A stretch of 64,000 bases of DNA, taken from the NCBI RefSeq assembly GCF_003569745.1, contig NZ_AP018498.1, positions 1,649,001 to 1,713,000 of the forward strand. Direction: 5' to 3'. The notes below the pieces were generated by a model. That model had not been told where the DNA came from. It searched no databases and saw nothing but the letters and a program-made list of their open reading frames with translations. The stretch is from Altererythrobacter sp. B11. Its GTDB lineage: Bacteria > Pseudomonadota > Alphaproteobacteria > Sphingomonadales > Sphingomonadaceae. Shown one piece after another: positions 1-8,444 of this stretch. Made by a program: the position numbers and the translations under genes. How positions within the stretch are numbered: position 1 is the stretch's first letter; every line of letters begins with the position of its first letter.

Positions 1-1
1 C

Positions 2-1195
2 CGCAATGCCGACCTGGCGCTCTATGCGGCGAAGGACGGCGGGCGCGGGCGCTATCACTTCTATGCCGAGGATCTCCACGCGCAGGCGGAGGAGCGGGCG
101 AAGCTGGAGCGCGACTTGCGCGATGCGATCTCGCACGGCGAGCTGGAACTCTATTACCAGCCGGTGATCGCCACTTCCTCCGAACGGATTTCGGGCTTCG
201 AGGCGCTGCTGCGCTGGCGGCATCCGGACCGGGGCTGGGTGCCCACCAACCATTTCGTGGAAGCGGCCGAGGAAAGCGGGCTGATCGCGCAGATCGGCGA
301 ATGGGCGCTGCGGCAGGCGTGCCAGGATCTTGCGCGCTGGCCGGAGGAGGTGCGCGTGGCCGTGAACGTCTCGCCGCTGCAATTCGCCAATCCGCAACTG
401 CCCGCAATCGTCGCGCAGGCCATCGCCAGCGCCGGCATCGAGCCGTCGCGGCTGGAGCTGGAGATCACCGAGAGCGTCTTCCTCACGGATGACGAGGGTA
501 CGGAGGCGATGTTCGCCGCACTCAAGCGCATCGGCGTGCGCATGGCGCTGGACGATTTCGGCACCGGCTATTCCTCGCTCGGCTATCTGAAGAAGGCGCC
601 GTTCGACAAGATCAAGATCGACCAGAGCTTCGTGCGCGGGGCGACGCAGCCCGGCAGCCGCAACGGCGCGATCATCGCCTCGATCACCGGCCTCGCCCAC
701 GCGCTCGGCATGGATACCACGGCCGAGGGGGTGGAGACGCTGGACGAGCTCGATCTGGTGCGGATGCATGGTTGCAGCCATGTGCAGGGCTTCATCTACG
801 AACGGCCGCTGAGTGCGGAGGACGCCGCGGCGCGGCTGGCCTCAGGCCTCACCGCCGTCGCGCGGGGCCCGCGCTCGGCCCGGGCGCCGCGGCAGACGAT
901 GCTGCGCAAGGTGCTGCTGGATCACCACGGCCATCTGTACAATGTCACGGTGCGCAATATCTCCGTGTCCGGAGCCATGGTGGAAGGGCTTTGGAACGTG
1001 CCGGTAGGCACCGTCTTCCGGATGCACCTATCCGAACGCCACGAACTGGAAGCCGTGACCCGGTGGTGCTCCGCCAATCGCGCCGGCCTTGAATTCGCCG
1101 AGCCGCTGGAGCGCGATGCCAGCGGCCGGCTGGCGGCGGTGCAGGAGCGGGCGCCTGATCTCTCCGGCAAGGCCGCGGTGGCGCTGCGGGGCTGA
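2..1195 (+). CDS. GGDEF-EAL-PilZ cyclic-di-GMP protein, 5' truncated
   Basis: The reading frame is open from the window edge, so the N-terminus is missing. The first visible residues are the end of a GGDEF (diguanylate cyclase) domain. A full EAL phosphodiesterase domain follows, with the EALLRW signature, ELEITES, DDFGTGYSS and KIKIDQSFV motifs, which supply the expected metal and substrate residues. The last ~100 residues resemble a PilZ-type c-di-GMP binding domain, although the usual RxxxR box is not clear. The EAL part looks catalytically competent, so c-di-GMP hydrolysis is inferred. The next gene is a close paralogue with the same domain order, so the two probably arose by tandem duplication. 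Cyclase activity cannot be judged because the GGDEF signature lies outside the window. Confidence 0.88.
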   Translation, partial: RNADLALYAAKDGGRGRYHFYAEDLHAQAEERAKLERDLRDAISHGELELYYQPVIATSSERISGFEALLRWRHPDRGWVPTNHFVEAAEESGLIAQIGEWALRQACQDLARWPEEVRVAVNVSPLQFANPQLPAIVAQAIASAGIEPSRLELEITESVFLTDDEGTEAMFAALKRIGVRMALDDFGTGYSSLGYLKKAPFDKIKIDQSFVRGATQPGSRNGAIIASITGLAHALGMDTTAEGVETLDELDLVRMHGCSHVQGFIYERPLSAEDAAARLASGLTAVARGPRSARAPRQTMLRKVLLDHHGHLYNVTVRNISVSGAMVEGLWNVPVGTVFRMHLSERHELEAVTRWCSANRAGLEFAEPLERDASGRLAAVQERAPDLSGKAAVALRG

Positions 1196-1291
1196 CGGAG
1201 CCTCCTTAGACAATTCGTAACGGTGTTCGCATAGCCTGGGGGGGACGATCCCGAGGCGGTTTGGAGAGTTCGGGCCAGGAGTGACGATCGG

Positions 1292-3514
1292 ATGGTGATG
1301 CGCGGCATGTTGCGCGGGCTGGGCAGCGGCAAACCCGCCTCCGCGCGCGCCCACGCCGGCGCAGCCTCTGGGCGCGGCGCCGACCTCGGCCAGCGGCGTG
1401 CGCTGCTGGAAGCCGTCGAGGACGAGGGGCTCGGCTGGTTCTGGGCCAGCAATGTCCGCAACGAGCTGACCTATCTCTCCGCCTCCGCCGTGCAGCGCTT
1501 CGCTCCCGGCGCCGCCCTGTTCGGCGAACCCCTGAGCCGGCTGTTCGAAACAGTGGGCGAGGTGCGGGAGCAGCCACAGCGGCCGCTCAGCTTCCTGCTC
1601 GGTGCCCGCAGCCGGGTGGTGGAGCATATCGTTCGGCTGGAAATGCCCGAGGGGCCGCAATGGTGGTCGCTCACCGGCCGGCCCGCCTTCGACGAATGGG
1701 GGGATTTCATCGGCTATCGCGGGATCGCGCGCGATATTTCTGCCGAATACGCGCGGCAATGCGATTCCTCGCGCCTGGCCGAATATGATTCGCTGACCGG
1801 CCTCGCCAACCGCCACCGCATGGGCACGCGGCTGACCGCGATCCTCACCGCCTTCCGCCTCGCCCGCCGCAGCTGCGCGCTGCTGCTGCTCGATCTCGAC
1901 CGCTTCAAGCATGTCAACGATACGCTGGGACATCCGGCGGGTGACGATCTGCTGAAGCAGGTGGCCCAACGCCTCGGCCGGATCATTCCCGAACAGGCCG
2001 AGATCGGCCGGCTCGGCGGCGACGAGTTCAAGATCATCATTCCCGACATGGACGATCGCGGGAAGCTGGGCGAGCTGGCCCATCGCATCATCCAGATGGT
2101 GTCGCAGCCCTATTCGATCGAAGGCAGCCGTGCGATTATCGGCACCTCGGTGGGCATTGCCGTCGCGCCCTATGACGGGATCGAGCCCGATGAGCTGGTG
2201 AAGGCGGCCGATCTCGCGCTCTATGCCGCCAAGGGTAGCGGGCGCGCGCAATATCGCTTCTATTCCAACGACCTCAAGGATTCCGCGCAGGAACGCCGGG
2301 CTATCGAGGAGGATCTGCGCGATGCGCTGCCGCGGGGCGAGCTCCAGCTGCATTATCAGCCCGTGGTGCGCAGCAAGAGCCACAGGCTGACCGGCTTCGA
2401 GGCGCTGATGCGCTGGAATCACCCGGAGCGCGGCCCGATCAATCCGGCGCAGTTCATCCCGGTGGCGGAGGAGAGCAACCTCATCTGCGCGCTGGGCGAA
2501 TGGGCGCTGCGCCAGGCCTGCGAGGACGCCGCCGCCTGGCCCGGCGATCTGCTCGTATCGGTGAACGTCTCCGCCCCGCAGTTTTCCGCTGCCGGTTTCG
2601 TCGCCTCCGTGGGCAAGGCGCTCGCCGCCTCGGGCCTCGCGCCAGGCCGGCTGGAGCTGGAAATCACCGAAAGCGTGTTCCTGGGCGATGGGAACATGGC
2701 GGCGCGTACCTTCGCCCGGCTCAAGCGGCTGGGCGTCAGGCTGGCGCTGGATGATTTCGGCACCGGCTATTCCTCGCTCGGCTATTTGCGCGATGCGCCG
2801 TTCGACAAGATCAAGATAGACCAGGGTTTCGTGCGCGGCAGCACCGAAGAGGGGCAGTCCAACGCCGCCATCATCACCGCCATCGTCGGTCTGGCGGAGG
2901 CACTGCGGATGGAGACCACGGCAGAGGGCGTGGAAGCGATGGACGAACTGGCGCTGGTGGCAGCGCGCGGGGCCACCAACGTGCAGGGCTTCGTGTTCTC
3001 CCGCGCCATCTCGCAGGCGGATGTGCTGGCAAAGATCGCGTCGGGCGATCTCTATTATGAACCGAGCGGGCCCGAGCGCCACCGCGCCGATCGCCGCAGC
3101 CTCTATCGCACCGTGGGCGTGATCCACGAGGATTACCGCTACGACGCCATGCTGCGCAATCTGTCGCGCACCGGCGCGCGGATCGATGGGCTGATCGACG
3201 TGCCTGTGGGCACCGAGCTGGTGCTGGACCTGGGGGAGGGGCAATTGGTAGTGGCCATTGTGCGCCGTTCGCAGGACGCGACGCAGGGCCTGGAGTTCGA
3301 GACGCCGCTGATCAGCGACGGTGCGGATGGCCTTTGCACCCGCCACCGCATCTCCCCCTATGCGCTGGCTTCGGCGGGGATGCCGCTGCGGGCGCTGCCG
3401 CGGGGCGAATATCCGTTTCTGCAGGATCTGATCGAACCGCGCGATCCCAGCCAGCCCGGTCGGCCGCGCTTCATGCAGCTGGACCTTTCCGCCACCTCCT
3501 CGCGCGCAACCTGA
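1292..3514 (+). CDS. Diguanylate cyclase/phosphodiesterase (GGDEF-EAL-PilZ)
   Basis: 740 residues. Residues ~30-155 look like a PAS-type sensory region. A GGDEF domain follows (intact GGDEF at about residue 241), then an EAL domain (EALMRW at about 369, DDFGTGYSS, KIKIDQGFV) and a C-terminal PilZ-like region at ~600-690. Both catalytic signatures are intact. No RxxD inhibitory site stands at the usual position before GGDEF, so product inhibition of the cyclase may be absent. No transmembrane segment is obvious, which suggests a cytosolic sensor. The start ATG is followed by a second in-frame ATG two codons later, so the exact start is uncertain. The gene lies about 100 bp after a paralogue. 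The net direction of c-di-GMP turnover cannot be predicted from sequence. Confidence 0.9.
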   Translation: MVMRGMLRGLGSGKPASARAHAGAASGRGADLGQRRALLEAVEDEGLGWFWASNVRNELTYLSASAVQRFAPGAALFGEPLSRLFETVGEVREQPQRPLSFLLGARSRVVEHIVRLEMPEGPQWWSLTGRPAFDEWGDFIGYRGIARDISAEYARQCDSSRLAEYDSLTGLANRHRMGTRLTAILTAFRLARRSCALLLLDLDRFKHVNDTLGHPAGDDLLKQVAQRLGRIIPEQAEIGRLGGDEFKIIIPDMDDRGKLGELAHRIIQMVSQPYSIEGSRAIIGTSVGIAVAPYDGIEPDELVKAADLALYAAKGSGRAQYRFYSNDLKDSAQERRAIEEDLRDALPRGELQLHYQPVVRSKSHRLTGFEALMRWNHPERGPINPAQFIPVAEESNLICALGEWALRQACEDAAAWPGDLLVSVNVSAPQFSAAGFVASVGKALAASGLAPGRLELEITESVFLGDGNMAARTFARLKRLGVRLALDDFGTGYSSLGYLRDAPFDKIKIDQGFVRGSTEEGQSNAAIITAIVGLAEALRMETTAEGVEAMDELALVAARGATNVQGFVFSRAISQADVLAKIASGDLYYEPSGPERHRADRRSLYRTVGVIHEDYRYDAMLRNLSRTGARIDGLIDVPVGTELVLDLGEGQLVVAIVRRSQDATQGLEFETPLISDGADGLCTRHRISPYALASAGMPLRALPRGEYPFLQDLIEPRDPSQPGRPRFMQLDLSATSSRAT

Positions 3515-3569
3515 TCGGGCTGCGTCACATCCTGCTGACAGGGCGCCCCTGTGCCGCTAGAGGCGGCGC

Positions 3570-5390
3570 ATGAGCACCGACCTCGCGCTGATCCGCAATT
3601 TTTCGATCATAGCCCATATCGATCATGGCAAGTCCACGCTGGCCGACCGCCTGATCCAGGTGACGGGCGGCCTGTCCGAGCGCGAGCTCAAGGAACAGGT
3701 GCTCGACAATATGGATATCGAGCGGGAGCGGGGCATCACCATCAAGGCGCAAACCGTGCGCCTGAACTACACCGCGCGCGACGGGAAGACCTATGAGCTG
3801 AACCTCATGGACACGCCCGGCCATGTGGACTTCGCCTATGAAGTCTCACGCAGCCTGGCCGCCTGCGAAGGCGCGCTGCTGGTGGTGGATGCGGCGCAGG
3901 GCGTGGAAGCGCAGACGCTGGCCAACGTCTATCAATCGATCGAGCACGACCATGAGATCGTGCCGGTCATCAACAAGATCGACCTGCCCGCGGCGGAGCC
4001 GGACAAGGTGCGCGCCGAGATCGAGGATGTGATCGGGCTGGATGCCAGCAATGCGGTGCTGACCAGCGCCAAGTCCGGCATCGGCATCGAGGATGTGCTG
4101 GAAGCGGTGGTGGACCGCATCCCGCCGCCGCAGGGCGAACGCACGCGTCCGCTGAAGGCCATGCTCGTGGACAGCTGGTACGATCCCTATCTCGGCGTGG
4201 TCATCCTGGTGCGCGTAATGGACGGCGTGCTCAGGAAGGGTGAGCAGATCAGGTTCATGCAGGGCGGCACGCAGCATCTGGTGGACAGGGTGGGCTGCTT
4301 CACCCCCAAGCGCGTGGAACTGGCGGAGCTGGGGCCGGGCGAAATCGGCTTCATCACCGCGCAGATCAAGGAAGTGGAAGAAGCCAAGGTTGGTGACACG
4401 ATCACCACCGTGAAGAATGGCGCCACGCAGGCGCTGCCGGGCTACAAGGAAGTGCAGCCGGTGGTGTTCTGCGGCATGTTCCCCGTGGATGCCGCCGATT
4501 TCGAAAAGCTGCGCGAAAGCATTGCCCGGCTGCGGCTGAACGATGCCAGCTTCAGCTTCGAAATGGAAAGCAGCGCGGCGCTGGGCTTCGGCTTCCGCTG
4601 CGGCTTCCTGGGCCTGCTGCATCTGGAGATCATCCAGGAACGGCTGACGCGGGAATACGACCTCGATCTCATCACCACCGCCCCCAGCGTGGTCTATCGC
4701 ATCCAGCTGGGCAAATCGCGCACGGACGATGCGCGCGAGATCATGCTGCACAACCCCGCGGACTTCCCCGATCCTTCGCGGATCGAGGAGATCGACGAGC
4801 CGTGGATCAAGGCGGTGATCTACACGCCCGACGAATATCTCGGCAGCATCCTCAAGCTCTGCCAGGACCGGCGCGGCATCCAGACCGATCTCACCTATGT
4901 CGGCGGCCGGGCGCAGGTCAGCTACGAATTGCCGCTGAATGAAGTGGTGTTCGATTTCTATGACCGGCTGAAGAGCATCAGCCGCGGCTATGCCAGCTTC
5001 GACTACGAACAGATCGGGCTGCGCGAAGGCGATCTGGTGAAGATGAACATCCTGGTGAACAACGAGCCGGTGGATGCGCTGAGCATGATCGTTCACCGCA
5101 GCGTGGCCGAGGCGCGCGGGCGCCAGCTGTGCGAACGGCTGAAGGACCTGATCCCGCGCCACCTGTTCAAGATTCCGATCCAGGCCGCGATCGGCGGCAA
5201 GGTGATCGCCCGCGAAACCATCGCCGCCCTGCGCAAGGACGTGACCGCCAAATGCTATGGCGGCGACATCACGCGCAAGAAGAAGTTGCTGGAAAAGCAG
5301 AAGAAGGGCAAGGCGCGGATGCGCGAATACGGCAATGTGTCGATTCCGCAGGAAGCCTTCATCGCTGCCTTGAGGATGGGCGAGGAATAG
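3570..5390 (+). CDS. lepA: Elongation factor 4 (LepA) GTPase
   Basis: 606 residues, the normal length for LepA/EF4, a ribosome-associated translational GTPase that back-translocates or remodels ribosomes. G-domain motifs are visible: AHIDHGKST (G1), the RGITIKAQ switch I region, DTPGHVDF (G3) and NKIDLP (G4). The C-terminal domain ends in the lysine-rich tail typical of LepA and lacks the EF-G domain IV. It stands alone between the c-di-GMP genes and a convergent tetR gene. In many proteobacteria lepB (signal peptidase) follows; here it does not. A short ACAGGG/CCCTGT inverted repeat lies just upstream at 3538-3552. Confidence 0.97.
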   Translation: MSTDLALIRNFSIIAHIDHGKSTLADRLIQVTGGLSERELKEQVLDNMDIERERGITIKAQTVRLNYTARDGKTYELNLMDTPGHVDFAYEVSRSLAACEGALLVVDAAQGVEAQTLANVYQSIEHDHEIVPVINKIDLPAAEPDKVRAEIEDVIGLDASNAVLTSAKSGIGIEDVLEAVVDRIPPPQGERTRPLKAMLVDSWYDPYLGVVILVRVMDGVLRKGEQIRFMQGGTQHLVDRVGCFTPKRVELAELGPGEIGFITAQIKEVEEAKVGDTITTVKNGATQALPGYKEVQPVVFCGMFPVDAADFEKLRESIARLRLNDASFSFEMESSAALGFGFRCGFLGLLHLEIIQERLTREYDLDLITTAPSVVYRIQLGKSRTDDAREIMLHNPADFPDPSRIEEIDEPWIKAVIYTPDEYLGSILKLCQDRRGIQTDLTYVGGRAQVSYELPLNEVVFDFYDRLKSISRGYASFDYEQIGLREGDLVKMNILVNNEPVDALSMIVHRSVAEARGRQLCERLKDLIPRHLFKIPIQAAIGGKVIARETIAALRKDVTAKCYGGDITRKKKLLEKQKKGKARMREYGNVSIPQEAFIAALRMGEE

Positions 5391-5450
5391 GTTCGGCGTT
5401 CTGGCGCGACGCGGGCTTCGCGCGCATCCTTCTCCACCTCCGCCGCCGCG

Positions 5451-6041
5451 TCAGCCTCCGTCGCCCCCCAGCGCCGCCCCGGCGAAACGGCACAGGCGTT
5501 CCAGTTCGCGGGCCTGGGCGGCGGCGTCGGCGCCCTGCGTCCTCCGCGGCGGCGGGCCGAGCGCGGCGCCGGCGATGTAGCGCAGCCGCGCGGCCGTTTC
5601 CTCCGCCGCCAGCCACGGCAGTCGTGGAGCCAGCAGCCGGTGGACGCGCGTGGCGACTCCGGCCATCTCGCCCCACACCGCCTCGCGCGGTTCCGGGGCG
5701 CCATGCGCGGCGATTTCGTCCAGCACCACCAGCGCCCGGCCCTGCCGGTCGAAGGCGGCGGGGGCGAGCAGCGGGCCCAGCCAGATGCGCAGCAACTCGT
5801 CCGTATCGAACTCCTCCGCCTCCGGCTGGTCCAGCGCGGCCCAGGCTTCGCGCATCGGACCGAGGTTGCATTCGCACAATTCGCCCAGCAGCCCGGCCAC
5901 GCTGCCGAAATGATAGGTGACCAGTGTGGGGTTGAGGCCCGACACCTCTCCCACCCGGCGCACGGTGAGTGCCGTCACCCCTTCGCGCAGGATCACCTGT
6001 TCGGCGGCGGCGAGCAGTCGGAGGCGGGTGGGCTGGCTCAT
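5451..6041 (-). CDS. TetR/AcrR family transcriptional regulator
   Basis: 196 residues. The N-terminal ~60 residues form a TetR-type DNA-binding domain: a first helix followed by the helix-turn-helix around residues 26-46 (VRRVGEVSGLNPTLVTYHFG). The remainder is an all-helical ligand-binding and dimerisation region with no recognised specificity. The gene is transcribed away from the CmcJ-like oxidoreductase gene, with a 97-bp intergenic region carrying a perfect palindrome at 6097-6114. The usual reading of such an arrangement is that the repressor controls the divergent enzyme gene and often itself. The inducer is unknown. Confidence 0.9.
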   Translation of the reverse strand: MSQPTRLRLLAAAEQVILREGVTALTVRRVGEVSGLNPTLVTYHFGSVAGLLGELCECNLGPMREAWAALDQPEAEEFDTDELLRIWLGPLLAPAAFDRQGRALVVLDEIAAHGAPEPREAVWGEMAGVATRVHRLLAPRLPWLAAEETAARLRYIAGAALGPPPRRTQGADAAAQARELERLCRFAGAALGGDGG

Positions 6042-6096
6042 GATCCGCTTCCTCTAGGGCCATACTGGGTCTTGCGTAAGAGCGCGGGATGATGGA

Positions 6097-6114
6097 TTTA
6101 TACAAGTGTATAAA
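6097..6114. promoter_or_regulatory. Probable TetR operator (18-bp palindrome)
   Basis: TTTATACA-AG-TGTATAAA is a perfect 8-bp inverted repeat around a 2-bp centre, AT-rich in a GC-rich background. It lies between the divergent tetR-like gene and the CmcJ-like gene, 25 bases before the chosen start of the latter. Its TATACA and TATAAA elements could also serve as -10 boxes, so repressor binding would block RNA polymerase. The link to this TetR protein is inferred from position and symmetry. Confidence 0.65.
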
Positions 6115-6138
6115 ACGCGAATCCGGGAGAAACGTCAA

Positions 6139-7047
6139 ATGGCAACCGTGGCCGATCCGAACGTGGAAGAGGGCGCGCGTCAGGTGCGCTCCACCATCCG
6201 CTATGTCGATCCGGGCGATTTCGTCACCCGCCGCTATGTCAGCCAGGGGGCGGAAATCAACACCGGCACCTATTCCGATCACGAGGTGATCGTGCGCGAC
6301 GGCATGCCGATCCGCGACCATTTCCAACTCGACGTCCACGGCTTCATGATCGCCCGCAATCCCACGGCGGTGAGCGATTTCGACGACAAGGCCATGGTGG
6401 ATCGCTTCTATGAGCGGGAAGTGGAAGAGCATATCCGCCGCCTGACCGGGGCGGACAAGGTGGTGGCGCGGGGCTGGATGATCCGCACGAGCGCCGATCT
6501 TTCCGAACGCGCCCGGCAGAAGGCGGAGAATTACCAGCACACCGGCGGCGTGCAGCCGCCCGCGGGGGAGGCGCATATCGACCTCAACACTCCCACCTCG
6601 CGGCGCATGGCAGACGCCACCTATCGCAAGCATTTCCCCGATGGGCCGGGCTACAAGCGCTTCCTCATCACTTCCTACTGGCGCACCTTCTCTCCGCCGC
6701 CGCAGGACGTGCCGCTGGCGCTGTGCGACGGGCGCACCAGCTTTGCCGGGGAGGAGAAGAGCAACACGCTGTTCGTGGTGGACGAGTTTCCGCAGGGCGA
6801 TGCACTGACCGCGCCGGTGGCGGGGGAGGCGGACATGATGGCTGCCACCATCCCCAGCTACAGCCCGGAGCACCGCTGGTGGTATTTCTCCAACATGGAG
6901 GCGGAGGACATCCTGCTGTTCAAGTTCCACGACAGCGATCATGCGCGCACCTGGCGCTGCCCGCACACCGCCTTCTTCGATCCCAGCTTCCCCGATGCGA
7001 ACACCCGCGCCAGCATAGAGGTGCGCTCGGTCGCCTTCTTCGAATGA
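6139..7047 (+). CDS. CmcJ/NvfI-family oxidoreductase (putative non-haem iron enzyme)
   Basis: 302 residues from the ATG chosen here, which has GGGAGA at good spacing upstream. A GTG 33 bases earlier falls inside the palindromic operator and is rejected. The sequence matches the CmcJ/NvfI (gibberellin desaturase-like) family in overall length and in the C-terminal block: HRWWYFSNMEAEDILLFKF, then HDSDHART, then a PHTAFFDP and ASIEVRS ending. Members hydroxylate or desaturate small organic substrates, but the substrate here is unknown. It is probably a single-gene unit repressed by the divergent TetR protein, which suggests an inducible catabolic or detoxifying role rather than housekeeping. 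Confidence 0.8.
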   Translation: MATVADPNVEEGARQVRSTIRYVDPGDFVTRRYVSQGAEINTGTYSDHEVIVRDGMPIRDHFQLDVHGFMIARNPTAVSDFDDKAMVDRFYEREVEEHIRRLTGADKVVARGWMIRTSADLSERARQKAENYQHTGGVQPPAGEAHIDLNTPTSRRMADATYRKHFPDGPGYKRFLITSYWRTFSPPPQDVPLALCDGRTSFAGEEKSNTLFVVDEFPQGDALTAPVAGEADMMAATIPSYSPEHRWWYFSNMEAEDILLFKFHDSDHARTWRCPHTAFFDPSFPDANTRASIEVRSVAFFE

Positions 7048-7122
7048 GGGGCGGGGCCGCATGGCGGGGGAGAGCGCGCGACTTCACTTGGCGTTCACGA
7101 TGGCGCTGGCTATAGGCGCGGC

Positions 7123-7929
7123 ATGACGCTTCGCATTTCCCGCAAGACCGCCGTGATCGCCGCGCTGGCCGCCGGCTCCACTCTGGTGACCGGCTGTGCC
7201 TCTTCTCGCGGGGGCAACCGCGGCGATACGGCCTATGTCGCGCGCGATGTGGAATCGCTCTACATGGCGGCCAAGGAACGGCTGGACCGGGGCGATGCGA
7301 AGATCGCCGCCGCCCTGTTCGACGAGGTGGAGCGCCAGCATCCCTATTCGCCCTGGGCCCGCCGCGCCCAGTTGATGAGCGCCTTCTCCTATTACGTGCG
7401 CAAGGATTACACGCAGGCGATCCAGTCCGCGCAGCGTTTCCTGTCGATCCATCCGGGCAACAAGGACGCGCCCTACGCCTATTACCTGATCGCCCTGTGC
7501 TATTACGAGCAGATCAGCGATGTGGAGCGGGACCAGAAGATCACCGAGCAGGCGCTGACCGCACTCACCGAAGTGCAGCGCCGCTATCCGGACAGCGAAT
7601 ATGCGGCCGACGCGCGGCTGAAGATCGACCTGGTGAACGATCACCTGGCCGGCAAGGAAATGGAGATCGGCCGCTTCTACGAAACGACCGGCAAATGGAT
7701 CGCGGCCGACATGCGCTTCCAGAACGTGGTCAAGAATTACCAGACCACCAGCCATGTCGCCGAAGCGTTGTTCCGCCTGACGGAAACCAATCTCGCGCTG
7801 GGCATCCCGCAGGAAGCGAAGAAATATGCCGCCGTGCTGGGGGCCAACTATCCCGGCAGCGTTTGGTATGAAAAGGCCTATGATCTCCTGCGCAAGGATG
7901 CGCCGCAGGAACTGGCCAGCGCCAACTGA
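7123..7929 (+). CDS. bamD: Outer membrane protein assembly factor BamD
   Basis: 268 residues. An N-terminal lipoprotein signal ends in the lipobox LVTGC, giving a lipidated Cys25. TPR-like helical repeats follow (for example RYPDSEYAADARLKIDLVND, typical of BamD/YfiO). BamD is the essential lipoprotein partner of BamA that helps fold beta-barrel proteins into the outer membrane from the periplasmic face. Length and repeat pattern fit the family. It converges with a PilZ gene (12 bp between stops). In many alphaproteobacteria recN follows bamD; here the PilZ gene intervenes and recN comes next, so the neighbourhood is conserved. Confidence 0.95.
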   Translation: MTLRISRKTAVIAALAAGSTLVTGCASSRGGNRGDTAYVARDVESLYMAAKERLDRGDAKIAAALFDEVERQHPYSPWARRAQLMSAFSYYVRKDYTQAIQSAQRFLSIHPGNKDAPYAYYLIALCYYEQISDVERDQKITEQALTALTEVQRRYPDSEYAADARLKIDLVNDHLAGKEMEIGRFYETTGKWIAADMRFQNVVKNYQTTSHVAEALFRLTETNLALGIPQEAKKYAAVLGANYPGSVWYEKAYDLLRKDAPQELASAN

Positions 7930-7941
7930 GCGGCGCGGCCC

Positions 7942-8280
7942 TCAGGTGCCGTAGCGGCGGGCGTCCTCTTCCTCGCCGCGGCTGCAGTTCACGAGCTCAA
8001 GCAATTCCCCCATGTGCAGCGCCCGCTCAAAGCGGACGCCGGCAATCCCGTCATGCGCCCAGCGGATGAAGCCGGTCAGCGCCGGGCGCTGACCCATGTT
8101 GAGCGTCACCTTCTCGCCTTCGCTGAAGTTGCGGAAGCCCAGCTTGCTGACCCGGCAACCTTCGGAAGAAAGCTCGATCATCAGTCCGCGTGCCGGCTTC
8201 CCGCCATCGCGCGGACAGAGACCGACCGGCCTCTTCACGGCGAAGCGCTTCCTCGCGCGGATCATCGTCAAACCGGACAT
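7942..8280 (-). CDS. Single-domain PilZ protein
   Basis: 112 residues consisting almost entirely of one PilZ domain. The N-terminus is basic and contains RARKRFAVKRPV, which supplies the RxxxR-type c-di-GMP contact. The second signature (D/N-x-S-x-x-G) appears as ELSSEGCRVS, with E/L in place of the usual D/N. The end is a hydrophobic strand, GIAGVRFER. It probably acts as a cytosolic c-di-GMP receptor or a degenerate relative. Many sphingomonads have several such small PilZ proteins. It is the third PilZ-containing gene within 8 kb. Confidence 0.82.
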   Translation of the reverse strand: MSGLTMIRARKRFAVKRPVGLCPRDGGKPARGLMIELSSEGCRVSKLGFRNFSEGEKVTLNMGQRPALTGFIRWAHDGIAGVRFERALHMGELLELVNCSRGEEEDARRYGT

Positions 8281-8360
8281 CGCCCCCTCGTTCTCACGGT
8301 ATCGAGCGACGAATAGCGCATGGTTTGATTAATAAATACTTGTTCTGCCTCTGCAGGCGC

Positions 8361-8391
8361 CTTGCATCCCCCCATGCAAGAGCGGTGTAAA
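8361..8391 (+). promoter_or_regulatory. Candidate recN promoter with inverted repeat
   Basis: CTTGCAT-CCCCCC-ATGCAAG is a perfect 7-bp inverted repeat. Its left arm reads as a -35 box (TTGCAT), and TGTAAA 18 bases on reads as a -10, about 50 bases before recN. No alphaproteobacterial SOS box (GTTC-N7-GTTC) was found in the 8281-8444 gap. Assignment is tentative. Confidence 0.35.
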
Positions 8392-8444
8392 ACGGGCCTG
8401 CCGTTGCGGTTTGCGCCGCCGCCCCGTAAAGCGGAAAGCGCGCT

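Noticed and set aside
3846-5162. Long minus-strand open frame opposite lepA
   Set aside because: It mirrors the lepA codon pattern in GC-rich DNA, has no ribosome-binding site and resembles no protein.
6106-6138. GTG start 11 codons upstream for the CmcJ-like gene
   Set aside because: It lies inside the palindromic operator, and the ATG at 6139 has a good Shine-Dalgarno sequence.
8281-8444. LexA (SOS) box upstream of recN
   Set aside because: No GTTC-N7-GTTC pattern was found in the gap.
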